In this document: in pieces, positions 31,373 through 39,090 of the stretch
Layout: the number at the start of each line of letters is the position of its first letter
How positions within the stretch are numbered: the stretch's first letter is position 1
Assembly: GCF_035627495.1 (NCBI RefSeq)
Contig: NZ_DASPLO010000224.1
Coordinates: forward strand, 1 to 42,226
Length of the DNA: 42,226 nucleotides
From: Methylocaldum sp035627495
GTDB lineage: Bacteria > Pseudomonadota > Gammaproteobacteria > Methylococcales > Methylococcaceae
Reading direction: 5' to 3'
The notes under the pieces: model-generated
Databases searched by the model: none
Told to the model about the DNA's origin: nothing
Seen by the model: the letters and a program-made list of their open reading frames with translations, nothing else
Program-made: the position numbers and the translations under genes

Positions 31373-31666
31373 ATGAAACCCTTGCCCCGCAAGGCGAAAC
31401 TGCTACTATCAGCCGTCCTCGCATGGCCGCTTCTCACGGCAGGCATGTGCGCCTCGACCCCGCGCATTGAGGTGCGGGAGGTGCAGGTTCCCGTCCCGGT
31501 CCCGTGCGCCGTCGATCCCGGACCCGACCCGGTTTATGCGGATACCGACGAGGCCCTTCGCCAAGCCCCTGACCTGTTCGGAAGGGCCCAGCTTTTGGTA
31601 GCCGGTCGGCTTCAGCGCATGGCCCGTGAGCGTGAGCTGAAGGCCGCGAACGAGGGCTGCCGTTAA
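31373..31666 (+). CDS. o-spanin-like (Rz1) lipoprotein
   Basis: 97 aa. A basic start and hydrophobic segment (KLLLSAVLAWPLLTAGMC) end in a cysteine that could be lipidated, although AGMC is not a perfect lipobox. Then a proline/valine-rich part (VQVPVPVPCAVDPGPDP), as in Rz1, and a helical tail. GGAG lies six bases before the ATG. Separation from the i-spanin by an opposite-strand gene is unusual. Confidence 0.72.
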   Translation: MKPLPRKAKLLLSAVLAWPLLTAGMCASTPRIEVREVQVPVPVPCAVDPGPDPVYADTDEALRQAPDLFGRAQLLVAGRLQRMARERELKAANEGCR

Positions 31667-32763
31667 TGGCCGCCCGCCCCCTGCCTGAAGAACGCCTGTT
31701 CCGCGCCAAGGAGATCATCGAGGACCTTCTGAGGCAGGGCTTTTCGCCTCCCGACTTGCCCGTAAGGGGCAACGGCGCGCACACCGAGGCCGCCGCCCGC
31801 CTGTCTGCGGAGTTCGGCAGCAGCGAGAAGACGTGCTGGAGCTGGCTGCGCGAGCTGGGTGTTCGCGGCCGGACAGACCCGCGGTTCGCCGTGGACTACA
31901 CCCTGTTCCGCCCGCGCCAGTATCTGCATCGCCCGGCCGGCGCTCCGGTGATCCCGTTCCACGACCACCTTGCCGAGCCCGAGCCCGACGGCGACCCCAT
32001 CCGCATCGCCGTGATCGGAGACGCCCACGATGCGCCGCACCTTCGGGACAAGTCGCGCTTCAGGTGGCTAGGTCAGTACATCGCAGAGCATGGCATTCCC
32101 CATGTCGTCCAGATTGGAGACTGGTGGACGCTGGACAGCTTCTCGTCACACACCGACCGAGCGACGTTCGAAGGTCTCGCCAAGCCTACGTTCGAGCAGG
32201 ATCGCGAGAGCTTCCACGAGTCTCAGCACGCGTTCCGTCAGGGCCTTGCCGGTCACAAGCCCAAGCTCGATGAAACTCTCGGGAACCACGAACTGAGAGC
32301 TTGGCGCTACTCCAATTTCCACCCTGACGGCCTCAACTACGGTGACCTCATTGTCGAAGCCTTCAACCAATGGGGCTTCCGCGTCACGCCCTACGGCGAG
32401 TTCCGGTTCATCGGCGGCGTCGGGTTCATACACGCTCCGCTACAGCCTGCTTCAGACAAGCCCTACGGCGGCAAGACTGGCGGTCAGCGGGCCAGCAACG
32501 ATTCCCTTTTCGATATTGTCCGCGGCGATGATCACCGCGTTACGATATCGGTAGGCGACAAGATCGGGCCGGTTCGGGCGCCGACCGTCTACAGCACGGG
32601 GACCGCTCTCCCGCCGGGCTTTATCGAGGGTTACGCGCGCAAGGGCGGCTCGTCGTGGCGCTCGGGCATCTGCGACCTGACCATCTGGGGCGGGGTGGTC
32701 CGGCAGTTCAACTTCACCGACATGCACCTGCTGCGGAGGCGCTACGGTGCCCTCGCTGCGTAG
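31666..32763 (+). CDS. Calcineurin-like metallophosphoesterase
   Basis: 365 aa. Metal-binding motifs in order: GDAHD (118-122), GDW (151-153) and GNHE (206-209), with later His residues. The N-terminal 70 residues contain a helix-turn-helix-like segment (EAAARLSAEFGSSEKTCWSW), suggesting DNA binding. Such enzymes act on nucleic acids or nucleotides. It starts at TAATG after the o-spanin. The catalytic half is somewhat less GC-biased than its neighbours. Its place after lysis genes suggests accessory cargo. Confidence 0.85.
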   Translation: MAARPLPEERLFRAKEIIEDLLRQGFSPPDLPVRGNGAHTEAAARLSAEFGSSEKTCWSWLRELGVRGRTDPRFAVDYTLFRPRQYLHRPAGAPVIPFHDHLAEPEPDGDPIRIAVIGDAHDAPHLRDKSRFRWLGQYIAEHGIPHVVQIGDWWTLDSFSSHTDRATFEGLAKPTFEQDRESFHESQHAFRQGLAGHKPKLDETLGNHELRAWRYSNFHPDGLNYGDLIVEAFNQWGFRVTPYGEFRFIGGVGFIHAPLQPASDKPYGGKTGGQRASNDSLFDIVRGDDHRVTISVGDKIGPVRAPTVYSTGTALPPGFIEGYARKGGSSWRSGICDLTIWGGVVRQFNFTDMHLLRRRYGALAA

Positions 32764-32833
32764 GTGGCTGGGCCGTGCGACGTGGTTTGCCGCCGGGGTC
32801 GTGTTCTGCTGGTTCGTGGTGTTTAACGGATGA
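32747..32833 (+). CDS. 28-residue membrane peptide
   Basis: From GTG: VPSLRRWLGRATWFAAGVVF then CWFVVFNG, a basic start and one membrane helix. It overlaps the end of the phosphoesterase gene by 17 bases. No strong ribosome site. Possible but weakly supported. Confidence 0.35.
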   Translation: MPSLRRWLGRATWFAAGVVFCWFVVFNG

Positions 32834-32908
32834 CGGCCCCCAAGCGCGACCATTAGACCGCTTGTCTCGTATGCAGCGTCGTGCGATTCTTCGACCGTGG
32901 AGCCGGTC

Positions 32909-33118
32909 ATGTCCAAGCCCGATAAGCGGCGCGCAGATCAGCGCTCTTGGCTCGCTGGACTGCTGGTCATGATCGCCGTCGTAGTGGCGCACGTCGGCTT
33001 TGCGCGCGTGTCCGCAGGATGGACAATCGCCATCTCAACGGCAGTCCTCGTAGCGCTCGTGGTCTTTCTATGGCGTGCGGGGGGTCGGAAACAGCGGGAC
33101 GGCGGGGGCAGGGGGTAA
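32909..33118 (+). CDS. Small two-helix membrane protein
   Basis: 69 aa from the ATG at 32909 (GGAG seven bases upstream; GTG at 32897 possible). Basic start MSKPDKRRADQRSW, then two hydrophobic helices (LAGLLVMIAVVVAHVGFARV; WTIAISTAVLVALVVFLW) and a basic end. It converges with the 33068-33964 gene, overlapping by 51 bases. Function unknown. Confidence 0.65.
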   Translation: MSKPDKRRADQRSWLAGLLVMIAVVVAHVGFARVSAGWTIAISTAVLVALVVFLWRAGGRKQRDGGGRG

Positions 33119-33964
33119 CGGGTCCACTACCCGAACCACCCGGTGGCTCCCGGGTACGGCGAGCCATGCGCTGCCGTTAAACTCCTCACGATATGCGACC
33201 TCGATGGTCATCCGCACGCCTTCCGCGACGGTAATGGGCAGTGTTCCCGCGCGCAGAGCGGCCAAGAATTGGCGATCCTCCATTCGGGCGCTGAACTCAA
33301 GCCCGTCTCGGGCGAATGTCCACCGCCGAGGCTCCGGCACCATCGTGGCTCGAATGAGAACCACGTCCCACGTACCGCCTACCGGCCGGGTAGCCGGCGC
33401 ATCCTCCATCGCCTCGTCGGCCCACACGCCGCTCCGTTCCGCAAACTGGTCGCGGGGGATGCTGTAGAGCGTGGCCCCATCGGGCCGCTGCACGTCGAAG
33501 CTCTCTATGGCGGGCTCACGATCCAGGATGCCGTAGAAGCGCATCTGCTGGCGCTGCAATTCCTGTGAGCCAGCTAGCAGGTCCCTGTTCGCTCTGAACA
33601 CCGCCATCTGGTCCTCCGGGATGCGAGGGTCAGGCGTCAGCGCGTTGGTGACGGCCGCGGTCACAACCGACGTGCCGATGACGCCGGCCAGCGCGATGGC
33701 GGCCTTGCTGACGAGCGGATATTGGGACGCGCCATGAGCAACCTGCTGTGCCGCCCGCTCGACCCGTTGCAGGGAGAGCTTGAAGATGTCGCTTCCTTCG
33801 GCCACCCCCGCGAGCCCGACTCGCAGCTCGGCCTCGGGGTCGAGAGCGTCGGCGCCGGCCTTCATGAGGTCGATCCAGGCTAGCAGCGCGAGCGCTACTC
33901 CGCCTGCGTCAGGCACGCGGCCATCATAGATCTCGAACTTGAGAATAACATCCGCCTCGGCCAC
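33068..33964 (-). CDS. Putative lysogenic-conversion protein with membrane segment
   Basis: 298 aa from GTG at 33964, set by GGAGAG about six bases upstream. Layout: an alpha/beta N-domain (VILKFEIYDGRVPDAGGVAL), one hydrophobic helix (KAAIALAGVIGTSVVTAAVT, about 115-135), and a C-terminal domain with RWTFARDGLEFSARMEDRQF, a pattern seen in uncharacterised prophage proteins. Lower GC bias than structural genes. It lies in a minus-strand cluster away from the lytic operons, so a role in the lysogen, possibly host defence, is plausible but unproven. Confidence 0.7.
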   Translation of the reverse strand: MAEADVILKFEIYDGRVPDAGGVALALLAWIDLMKAGADALDPEAELRVGLAGVAEGSDIFKLSLQRVERAAQQVAHGASQYPLVSKAAIALAGVIGTSVVTAAVTNALTPDPRIPEDQMAVFRANRDLLAGSQELQRQQMRFYGILDREPAIESFDVQRPDGATLYSIPRDQFAERSGVWADEAMEDAPATRPVGGTWDVVLIRATMVPEPRRWTFARDGLEFSARMEDRQFLAALRAGTLPITVAEGVRMTIEVAYREEFNGSAWLAVPGSHRVVRVVDPLPPAPAVPLFPTPRTP

Positions 33965-34031
33965 GTCAGCTCTCCCGCCCGTTGAGAGGCTACGCGCCAC
34001 GGTCGAGCGCTGCAATACGCGCCGCCAAGCC

Positions 34032-34262
34032 CTACTTCCCACCCCTCCGGAAGTAGCTCCGCAAGCTGGCCCCGATCCTCACGTCCCGAGATCCACAGCG
34101 CCGGCACCTTGCGCCTCGCGCCCGGACTTCGGAGATAGGCGTATCACCCCCGAACTTCTCGATGGCCTCTTCCGGAGAGAACGTCACCACCCTCTCGCAG
34201 TTGGCGCACTTGAATTCGAGGTCGGTGTCTTCCTCGGCTAGCCAGGATATGCGGTCGGCCAT
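34032..34262 (-). CDS. Zinc-ribbon protein
   Basis: 76 aa from the ATG at 34262 (a TTG one codon earlier is less likely). CANC (about 19-22) and CRRC (about 53-56) form a four-cysteine zinc ribbon. Acidic middle and basic C-terminus (RIGASLRSYFRRGGK). It belongs to the minus-strand accessory cluster, 67 bases upstream of the 298-aa gene. Possible transcription-related role, unproven. Confidence 0.75.
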   Translation of the reverse strand: MADRISWLAEEDTDLEFKCANCERVVTFSPEEAIEKFGGDTPISEVRARGARCRRCGSRDVRIGASLRSYFRRGGK

Positions 34263-34296
34263 CAAAGATGCTCGTAGGACCGGCCGCAGTAGCAGT

Positions 34297-34506
34297 TCAT
34301 GCGAGGAACTTCGTAGCCGCTTCGAGCCGACGGTTGTTCGCCCGCAGCTCCCTGATGAGCGGCTTGTTGCGGTCCCGGAGCCGGAGCGCTTCGGCCTCGG
34401 CTAGCGCCCGCAGCTCAGGGCTGGCCAGCGTTGCGGCCAAGCGCTTGATGGCGGGGGCTTCCGCTATGAGCGGCAGATCCAGACCGCGATCACTCTGCTC
34501 CGCCAT
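34297..34506 (-). CDS. Small helical hypothetical protein
   Basis: 69 aa, almost entirely helical and charged (PELRALAEAEALRLRDRNKP; LIRELRANNRRLEAATKFLA). Possible coiled coil. AGAGAAG before the ATG. No family recognised; third gene of the minus-strand cluster counted from its 3' end. Confidence 0.7.
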   Translation of the reverse strand: MAEQSDRGLDLPLIAEAPAIKRLAATLASPELRALAEAEALRLRDRNKPLIRELRANNRRLEAATKFLA

Positions 34507-34557
34507 CTTCTCTCCTCATCCCCCCTTGATAGCAGCCTCTAGGGCAGAGCGCATGGC

Positions 34558-34761
34558 TCAGTCCCAACCGTAGTGCTTGGCGAGCGTGGCGCGGATGTCG
34601 TCCTTGGACCGGGTGTCCTTGCTGTCGAGCATCCCGTAGACGAACGAGACCATCTGGTCCCGGCGCTCAGCGGGCGTCATGACGTGGTGGCGGGCGCGCT
34701 CGATTAGTGCCTCAAGGCTATCGGCATCATGGGCGCTGCCCTTTGCCTGCTTCTCGCTCAT
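34558..34761 (-). CDS. Small hypothetical protein
   Basis: 67 aa: MSEKQAKGSAHDADSLEALI, then HVMTPAERRDQMVSFVYGML and a C-terminal KDDIRATLAKHYGWD. The MTPAERRDQMVSFVYG part is a recurrent pattern in small phage and prophage proteins of alphaproteobacteria. Overlaps the upstream gene by four bases. Confidence 0.75.
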   Translation of the reverse strand: MSEKQAKGSAHDADSLEALIERARHHVMTPAERRDQMVSFVYGMLDSKDTRSKDDIRATLAKHYGWD

Positions 34762-34952
34762 GCCTCATCTCCCGTCCGCGTGTGGGGTGGTTCAGGCCCA
34801 CGCAAGAGCTTTCGGATCACTTGAGCGGCTCGCCATTCGATCTCGCGCTTCCGGGACCACTGGTTGCCCGTCCGGCCGAGATCCCGGTTCTGCGCCTCCC
34901 TCGCCGTAGCGATGCGCTCAAGCTGATCGGCCATCTTCTCTGGATCGCTCAT
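34758..34952 (-). CDS. Small helical hypothetical protein
   Basis: 64 aa, helical and charged (MADQLERIATAREAQNRDLG; RKREIEWRAAQVIRKLLRG). First gene of the minus-strand cluster, starting just beyond the putative attP region, so its promoter may overlap attP. Function unknown. Confidence 0.7.
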   Translation of the reverse strand: MSDPEKMADQLERIATAREAQNRDLGRTGNQWSRKREIEWRAAQVIRKLLRGPEPPHTRTGDEA

Positions 34953-34972
34953 ACCCGTCTCCTTGCCCCGTG

Positions 34973-35203
34973 GTGGGACGTTGTGTGGGACGTGCGAGGG
35001 CGGGGAGGGCTGAAACCCTTATCAAGCAAGGCTCTCAGAAAGAGAGCTGGCTCCGCGGGTAGGGTGCGACCCCCAACCTCAACCACCTTCACACGACCGC
35101 AAGAAGCCCTTGTCAGGCCCCGGTTTCTCAGCCTAATCCTATCACGTTCCCTCACGCGATTGCACGCAAAAGCGTGTTCGCCAGTGGGACGGAAAGTGGG
35201 ACG
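34973..35203. other. Putative attP region with paired integrase arm sites
   Basis: GTGGGACG occurs four times in two pairs with the same 4-base spacing: 34973-34980 and 34985-34992, and 35184-35191 and 35196-35203, the last touching the integrase ATG. The 191 bases between hold no good gene; they include the hairpin GCTCTC/GAGAGC (35031-35047). Paired arm repeats flanking a core beside int are typical of attP. The core itself cannot be defined without the host sequence. Confidence 0.6.
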
Positions 35204-36385
35204 ATGGCCCGGCAGGTCAACAAGCTCTCGGCTCGGACGGTCCAGACCCTGAAAGAGCCCGGCCGCTACAGCGACGGTCAGGGGCTCTACCTGTTCGTGG
35301 ACGAGAACCAGGCTAAACGCTGGCGCTTCCACTTTCAATGGCGCGGCAAGCGGCGGGAGATGGGGCTGGGCTCCGCGCTCAACGTCTCCCTCGCCGAGGC
35401 CCGCGAGGCCGCCGAACGCTGCCGCAAGATGGTGGCGCAGGGCGTGGACCCGATTGCCGCGCGCACCCGGCAGGCGGGCGTGCCGACCCTTGCCGACTTC
35501 GCCGAGTCCTACATCGCCGAGCGCGAGGCGGGGTGGCGCGGCAAGAACACCGCCAGCGGCTGGCGTCGGGCCTTCACCCTGCACGCCAAGGCCATCGGCG
35601 GGATAGCGGTTGACCGCATCGACACGGAAGCCGTGCTGAAGGTTCTCAAGCCGATCTGGAAGACGAAGGCCGAGACAGCGGGCAAGCTCCGCGACCGGCT
35701 GGAACAGGTTCTCGACGCGGCGGCCGTCAAGGGATACCGCACGGGGGAGAACCCGGCGCGCTGGCGCGGCCACCTCCAGCACATCCTCCCGAAGCGCGAC
35801 AAGCTCACCCGCGGCCACATGGCGGCGATGCCCTATGCGGGCGTTCCGGCGTTCATGGCGTCCCTGACGGCGCGCGAAGGCTTCTCGGCTCGTGCGCTCG
35901 AATGGACGATCCTGACAGCCTCGCGGGAGGATATGACGCTGAGCGCCCGCTGGGGCGACATACAGGGCGAGGTGTGGGTGATCCCGGCGGCGCGCATGAA
36001 GTCGTTCAAGGACCATCGCGTCCCGCTGACCCCGCAATGCCTCGCCGTGCTGGATCTGGTGCGCCTGCATCCCAAGCCCGACGACTTCCTGTTCCCCGGT
36101 CCCAAGGGCAAGCTGTCCGACGCCGCCATGGACAAGCTGATGAAGGGGACGGGCTACACGGTTCACGGGTTCCGGTCCTCGTTCCGCGATTGGGCGGGCG
36201 ACTGCACGGACCATCCCCGCGAGGTCGCGGAGGCCGCACTGGCGCACGCCGTGGGCGACGACGTGGAGCGGGCATACCGGCGCGGCGATGCGTTGGAGAA
36301 GCGCCGGCTGCTCATGCAGGCGTGGGCGGACTTCACGCGGCCGCCGGACCGCCCAGCAGCCCCCGAAGGCTCTCCGCAGGGATGA
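35204..36385 (+). CDS. int: Tyrosine recombinase integrase (P4/DUF4102 type)
   Basis: 393 aa from the ATG at 35204 (a GTG at 35174 lies in the repeats). The N-terminal arm-binding domain has SDGQGLYLFVDENQAKRW and the MGLGSALNVSLAEAR block. The catalytic set is complete: Arg241, Lys266, His321-x-x-Arg324, His348, Tyr358. It integrates the phage at attB and excises with the excisionase. The C-terminus overlaps the convergent excisionase gene by 53 bases. Confidence 0.96.
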   Translation: MARQVNKLSARTVQTLKEPGRYSDGQGLYLFVDENQAKRWRFHFQWRGKRREMGLGSALNVSLAEAREAAERCRKMVAQGVDPIAARTRQAGVPTLADFAESYIAEREAGWRGKNTASGWRRAFTLHAKAIGGIAVDRIDTEAVLKVLKPIWKTKAETAGKLRDRLEQVLDAAAVKGYRTGENPARWRGHLQHILPKRDKLTRGHMAAMPYAGVPAFMASLTAREGFSARALEWTILTASREDMTLSARWGDIQGEVWVIPAARMKSFKDHRVPLTPQCLAVLDLVRLHPKPDDFLFPGPKGKLSDAAMDKLMKGTGYTVHGFRSSFRDWAGDCTDHPREVAEAALAHAVGDDVERAYRRGDALEKRRLLMQAWADFTRPPDRPAAPEGSPQG

Positions 36386-36509
36386 GCGTGCGCCCGCCCC
36401 ACTTGACCTTCTTGAGCTTGCCGGATTGCAGGGCGCGCCAGACCGTCGCCTCGCTGACGCCTGCCGCCTCTGCGGCCTCGCGGACGTTATAGGCCAGCTT
36501 CTCACTCAC
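36333..36509 (-). CDS. xis: Excisionase-like MerR/HTH_17 protein
   Basis: 58 aa from GTG: YNVREAAEAAGVSEATVWRA then LQSGKLKKVKWGGRTLIPAE. This is the winged helix of the excisionase family, complete with the TVWRALQSGKL recognition helix and the K-GGRTLIP wing. It is the last gene of the leftward early operon and converges on int, as expected for a factor needed on induction. Confidence 0.88.
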   Translation of the reverse strand: MSEKLAYNVREAAEAAGVSEATVWRALQSGKLKKVKWGGRTLIPAESLRGLLGGPAAA

Positions 36510-36838
36510 GCGCTGTCCTCCTGGGTGATGGGTTGGGGCATCGAGCGGGCGCTGTAGTGCGGGCGGCTCTCAGCCTCGATGAATACGGACCAGCGCTCGT
36601 CGCCGCGGCGCACCAGCACCTCGCCAGACCCGGCCGACAGGTACGGATAATCGCCGCCCTCATCGTACTCCTCCACGAACCGCGCGGCGGCGGCCTCCTC
36701 GTCGTAGGCGTTAACGGGGGTCCAGCGGTCGTCGTCGCCGCCCATGGCGTCGGAGGCGCGGCACTCGTACATCGGATAGCAGGTGTGGCCGCGCCAACGG
36801 TACGTGTCGCAGGTGCGGCAGAAACGATAGTCGCTCAT
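36506..36838 (-). CDS. Cys-rich hypothetical early protein
   Basis: 110 aa. The start MSDYRFCRTCDTYRWRGHTC holds a CxxC and further Cys/His for a zinc finger, followed by an acidic body (AAAARFVEEYDEGGDYPYLS) and EVLVRRGDERWSVFIEA. Overlaps xis by GTGA. Unknown function. Confidence 0.75.
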   Translation of the reverse strand: MSDYRFCRTCDTYRWRGHTCYPMYECRASDAMGGDDDRWTPVNAYDEEAAAARFVEEYDEGGDYPYLSAGSGEVLVRRGDERWSVFIEAESRPHYSARSMPQPITQEDSA

Positions 36839-37401
36839 TCCCCCACCTCTCGGTCTGTCGCAGGCTCATTGGCGAGTGACGGGGAAGCGCCAGCGACCGG
36901 ACTAAACTCTTGATTTCGCGGCTCCATGGTGGAGAGAAGGGAGCGGGCGACATCACGGAATCGCTGCCACTCGTGGTCGAACCACACCATCTCGCCGCCC
37001 TCGTTCGGCTCGCCGACAAGCGCCTCCAACCCCTCCCTTAGACGGGATACCTGGGCTTCTGCGGCTTCGGCTCGGGAGCGCTGGTAGTTCTCCAGTGCTC
37101 CGCAATTGCACGGCAACCCTTCGCCACTGGCGCGCTGAGTCCAACCCTCGCGTGTCGTCCCTTGTCCGTCGTCGCCCCATATCGTGCAGGCCGTCGAATG
37201 GCTATGTCCCTTCACACGGTGCGTTCGGTAGAAGCGGCTCAGGCGCTCAGCCCTCAGCCTCTCCACCTCTTCCAGCAGGGCGGGGATGTCTTGGTCGGCG
37301 CACTGAAGGATGCGGTCCTTGTCGTCTTTGGACTGGAACGACGTTTCCGCGAACACGGCGAGCCATCCCGCCCGCTCCCTGATCCCTTGAAGGTCAGCCA
37401 T
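36835..37401 (-). CDS. Hypothetical early protein with coiled-coil segments
   Basis: 188 aa from the ATG at 37401. Two helical stretches (IPALLEEVERLRAERLSRFY; RAEAAEAQVSRLREGLEALV) surround a Cys/His-containing middle (HSHSTACTIWGDD; GLPCNCGALE). Many phages carry similar low-similarity proteins here, function unknown. Confidence 0.72.
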   Translation of the reverse strand: MADLQGIRERAGWLAVFAETSFQSKDDKDRILQCADQDIPALLEEVERLRAERLSRFYRTHRVKGHSHSTACTIWGDDGQGTTREGWTQRASGEGLPCNCGALENYQRSRAEAAEAQVSRLREGLEALVGEPNEGGEMVWFDHEWQRFRDVARSLLSTMEPRNQEFSPVAGASPSLANEPATDREVGE

Positions 37402-37714
37402 TGTCCCCTCCCGCAGCAGGAGTAGGGGAAGGGGTGGCGAGGGAGAGGCGGGCGTTTTCAGCGACTGCCCACGCATCATGTGCGGCAATCTCACGCTGCA
37501 CTGTCGGATCGGTGTCGATCCAATGATCCAGCGCCGCGATGCTCTCCGGTGTCGGCTGAAGCAACCGACCCTGATTGTCAGGCTCACCGCCCGGGCAGTC
37601 GTACTCGCCCGTTTCGTCCTGTGAGGGGCGGCAAAGCGTTTCCGCCAAGGCGGCCGTCGCAGCCCCACAGCGCGGGCACGGCGCTGGCGCGTAGATCAGC
37701 GGCGGGGCGCTCAT
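37394..37714 (-). CDS. Zinc-finger-like hypothetical early protein
   Basis: 106 aa: CPRCGAATAALAETLCRPSQ near the N-terminus gives a CxxC plus a third Cys, and a further Cys follows at YDCPGG, a likely zinc site. The C-terminal half is acidic and helical. Overlaps both neighbours by a few bases. Unknown role. Confidence 0.72.
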   Translation of the reverse strand: MSAPPLIYAPAPCPRCGAATAALAETLCRPSQDETGEYDCPGGEPDNQGRLLQPTPESIAALDHWIDTDPTVQREIAAHDAWAVAENARLSLATPSPTPAAGGDNG

Positions 37715-38346
37715 CGTCCCACCTCCCCACCATCACCACTGTCCAGCGCAGAGGGCTGGGCGGCGAGAGCCAGGGCGTGAAGTCCACGAGCTGCGCGCTC
37801 GACGTGCTGAACAGCATCGGCCGCCGGTCCCGCTTTCATGCCGTGGGCGATGGCGGAGGCGTAGAAGCCAGACGTGTAATCGAGCAGGGCGTTCAGATAG
37901 GCGTCGGGATGGCCGGGCGTCCTAGCGTTGTCCAGCGCAGAGGGCTGGCGGAGGGCGGAGAGGGTGGAGAGGGCGGCATCGACTTGGGCCAAGACGCGCC
38001 CGGCTGATGTAGGCCAGATGCATTCCTCGATAAGCTTGGCCGCCAAGACCCTCGCCTCGGTCAGCGCCTCTTCCACTTTCCTTGGTACGGGAGGGGGGAG
38101 AAGGGCGAGGATGGCGTCGGCGTCCCCAAGGCAGGGCTCGCGTTCCTCAGGCATTGTGGCGCGCCAGTTGGGCATGATGCGGCGGCCGTGGAAGCCTCGC
38201 AGTCGGTCGCGCTGTCGGTTCCACAGGGTCTCCGCCACCCTCTCCCGTAGTGTCTCGCCCCCGGCTTTGGGTTCGCTCCTGTCGGCTTCGCCGCCATGAG
38301 CCCCCGTAGGCGCTTCCTGTTGTTGTTCTGAGAGGGGGATGGTCAT
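37711..38346 (-). CDS. Hypothetical early protein
   Basis: 211 aa. Polar N-terminus, then RERVAETLWNRQRDRLRGFH and a helical region (VEEALTEARVLAAKLIEECI). The segment QPSALDNA near the centre recurs as QPSALDSGDGGE at the C-terminus, a small internal duplication in both DNA and protein. No family recognised. Confidence 0.72.
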   Translation of the reverse strand: MTIPLSEQQQEAPTGAHGGEADRSEPKAGGETLRERVAETLWNRQRDRLRGFHGRRIMPNWRATMPEEREPCLGDADAILALLPPPVPRKVEEALTEARVLAAKLIEECIWPTSAGRVLAQVDAALSTLSALRQPSALDNARTPGHPDAYLNALLDYTSGFYASAIAHGMKAGPAADAVQHVERAARGLHALALAAQPSALDSGDGGEVGR

Positions 38347-38645
38347 GCGCGCGGCTCCTTCAGCTTTTCCATAATCGCCAGCACACGGTCGGCGTGTCGC
38401 TGCGCGGCCTCGCGCTGCTCCTGGTCCGCCAGTTCCCGCGAACTTCTCAGCTCGTCGGCCGCGGCCTTGGCTTCGGCCTCAGTGATGCCGCGCGCCATGA
38501 CGTTCTTGAGTCGAGTGCGCTTTTCCTCATGGCGCCCCTGAAAGAATGCCGTGTGGGCCGTGGTGCGAACCAAGCGCACGGCGGCGTGTCGCGGGTCTAT
38601 CCAGCGATCATCACGAACGATGGCCCATTCGGCGGACTCACCCAC
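38343..38645 (-). CDS. Helical hypothetical early protein
   Basis: 100 aa from GTG at 38645, preceded by AAGGAG six bases upstream; this start overlaps the HNH stop. Beta start (EWAIVRDDRWIDPRHAAVRL) then a long charged helix (DELRSSRELADQEQREAAQR). Codon bias supports this frame over the longer open reading upstream. Unknown function. Confidence 0.72.
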   Translation of the reverse strand: MGESAEWAIVRDDRWIDPRHAAVRLVRTTAHTAFFQGRHEEKRTRLKNVMARGITEAEAKAAADELRSSRELADQEQREAAQRHADRVLAIMEKLKEPRA

Positions 38646-39090
38646 GACCTTCTCCTTCCATAGCTTCAGCCCCTGACAGGGCGGTTGTTCCGCGGTACGC
38701 TGCGTAGTGTTCGGCAGCGGTCGCGTAGGCGTCCTTTCCCACGCGGTCCCAGAAGGCCCGTTCGGAGCCTCGGTGCTGTTCGTCGTGGTGCGCGCGGCAG
38801 AGCGGGTTGGCGTGGTGGTCGTGATTTTTTCGCGCGCCGCCGGGGTTCTGCCGGTCGGGGCCGTCGTTGTAGCGAATGTGCGCGGGGTCGATGGGGCCAG
38901 CACAGCCACCCAGATGCCGCGCCGCGCACGGCTGACGGCGCAGGTAGGCGAGATAGCCGTTGTCCCGCTCCCGGCCCCGGTGCTGCTTGCCGATGGCCTT
39001 GCGGGCTATCTTGCGGGCTTCCCGTGCAGGGGCGTTCTTCTTCGCCCGGAGGCGCTGGAACTCGGCCCGTTCGGAGGGGGTGAGGCTCAT
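38638..39090 (-). CDS. HNH nuclease, DUF968/Ref-like
   Basis: 150 aa from the ATG at 39090. Basic helical start (RLRAKKNAPAREARKIARKA), then CAARHLGGCAGPIDPAHIRY, and ARKNHDHHANPLCRAHHDEQ, then HRGSERAFWDRVG. This order of Cys and His is the HNH/treble-clef nuclease seen in DUF968 and P1 Ref-type phage recombination nucleases. It lies in the recombination block next to the methyltransferase and ERF genes. Confidence 0.85.
   Translation of the reverse strand: MSLTPSERAEFQRLRAKKNAPAREARKIARKAIGKQHRGRERDNGYLAYLRRQPCAARHLGGCAGPIDPAHIRYNDGPDRQNPGGARKNHDHHANPLCRAHHDEQHRGSERAFWDRVGKDAYATAAEHYAAYRGTTALSGAEAMEGEGRG

Noticed and set aside
34953..35105. Minus-strand frame in the attP region beginning near 35095 (KVVEVGGRTLPAEPA)
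   Set aside because: No ribosome binding site, it runs through the arm repeats, and the C-terminal half is low-complexity; treated as non-coding attP DNA.
34993..35183. Possible tRNA 3' end as attP core (GGGTGCGACCCCC resembles a T-arm; on the minus strand GGTTGGGGGTCGCA resembles a tRNA variable region)
   Set aside because: The T-loop consensus is not met and no cloverleaf can be drawn; it remains only a weak hint about the attB target.
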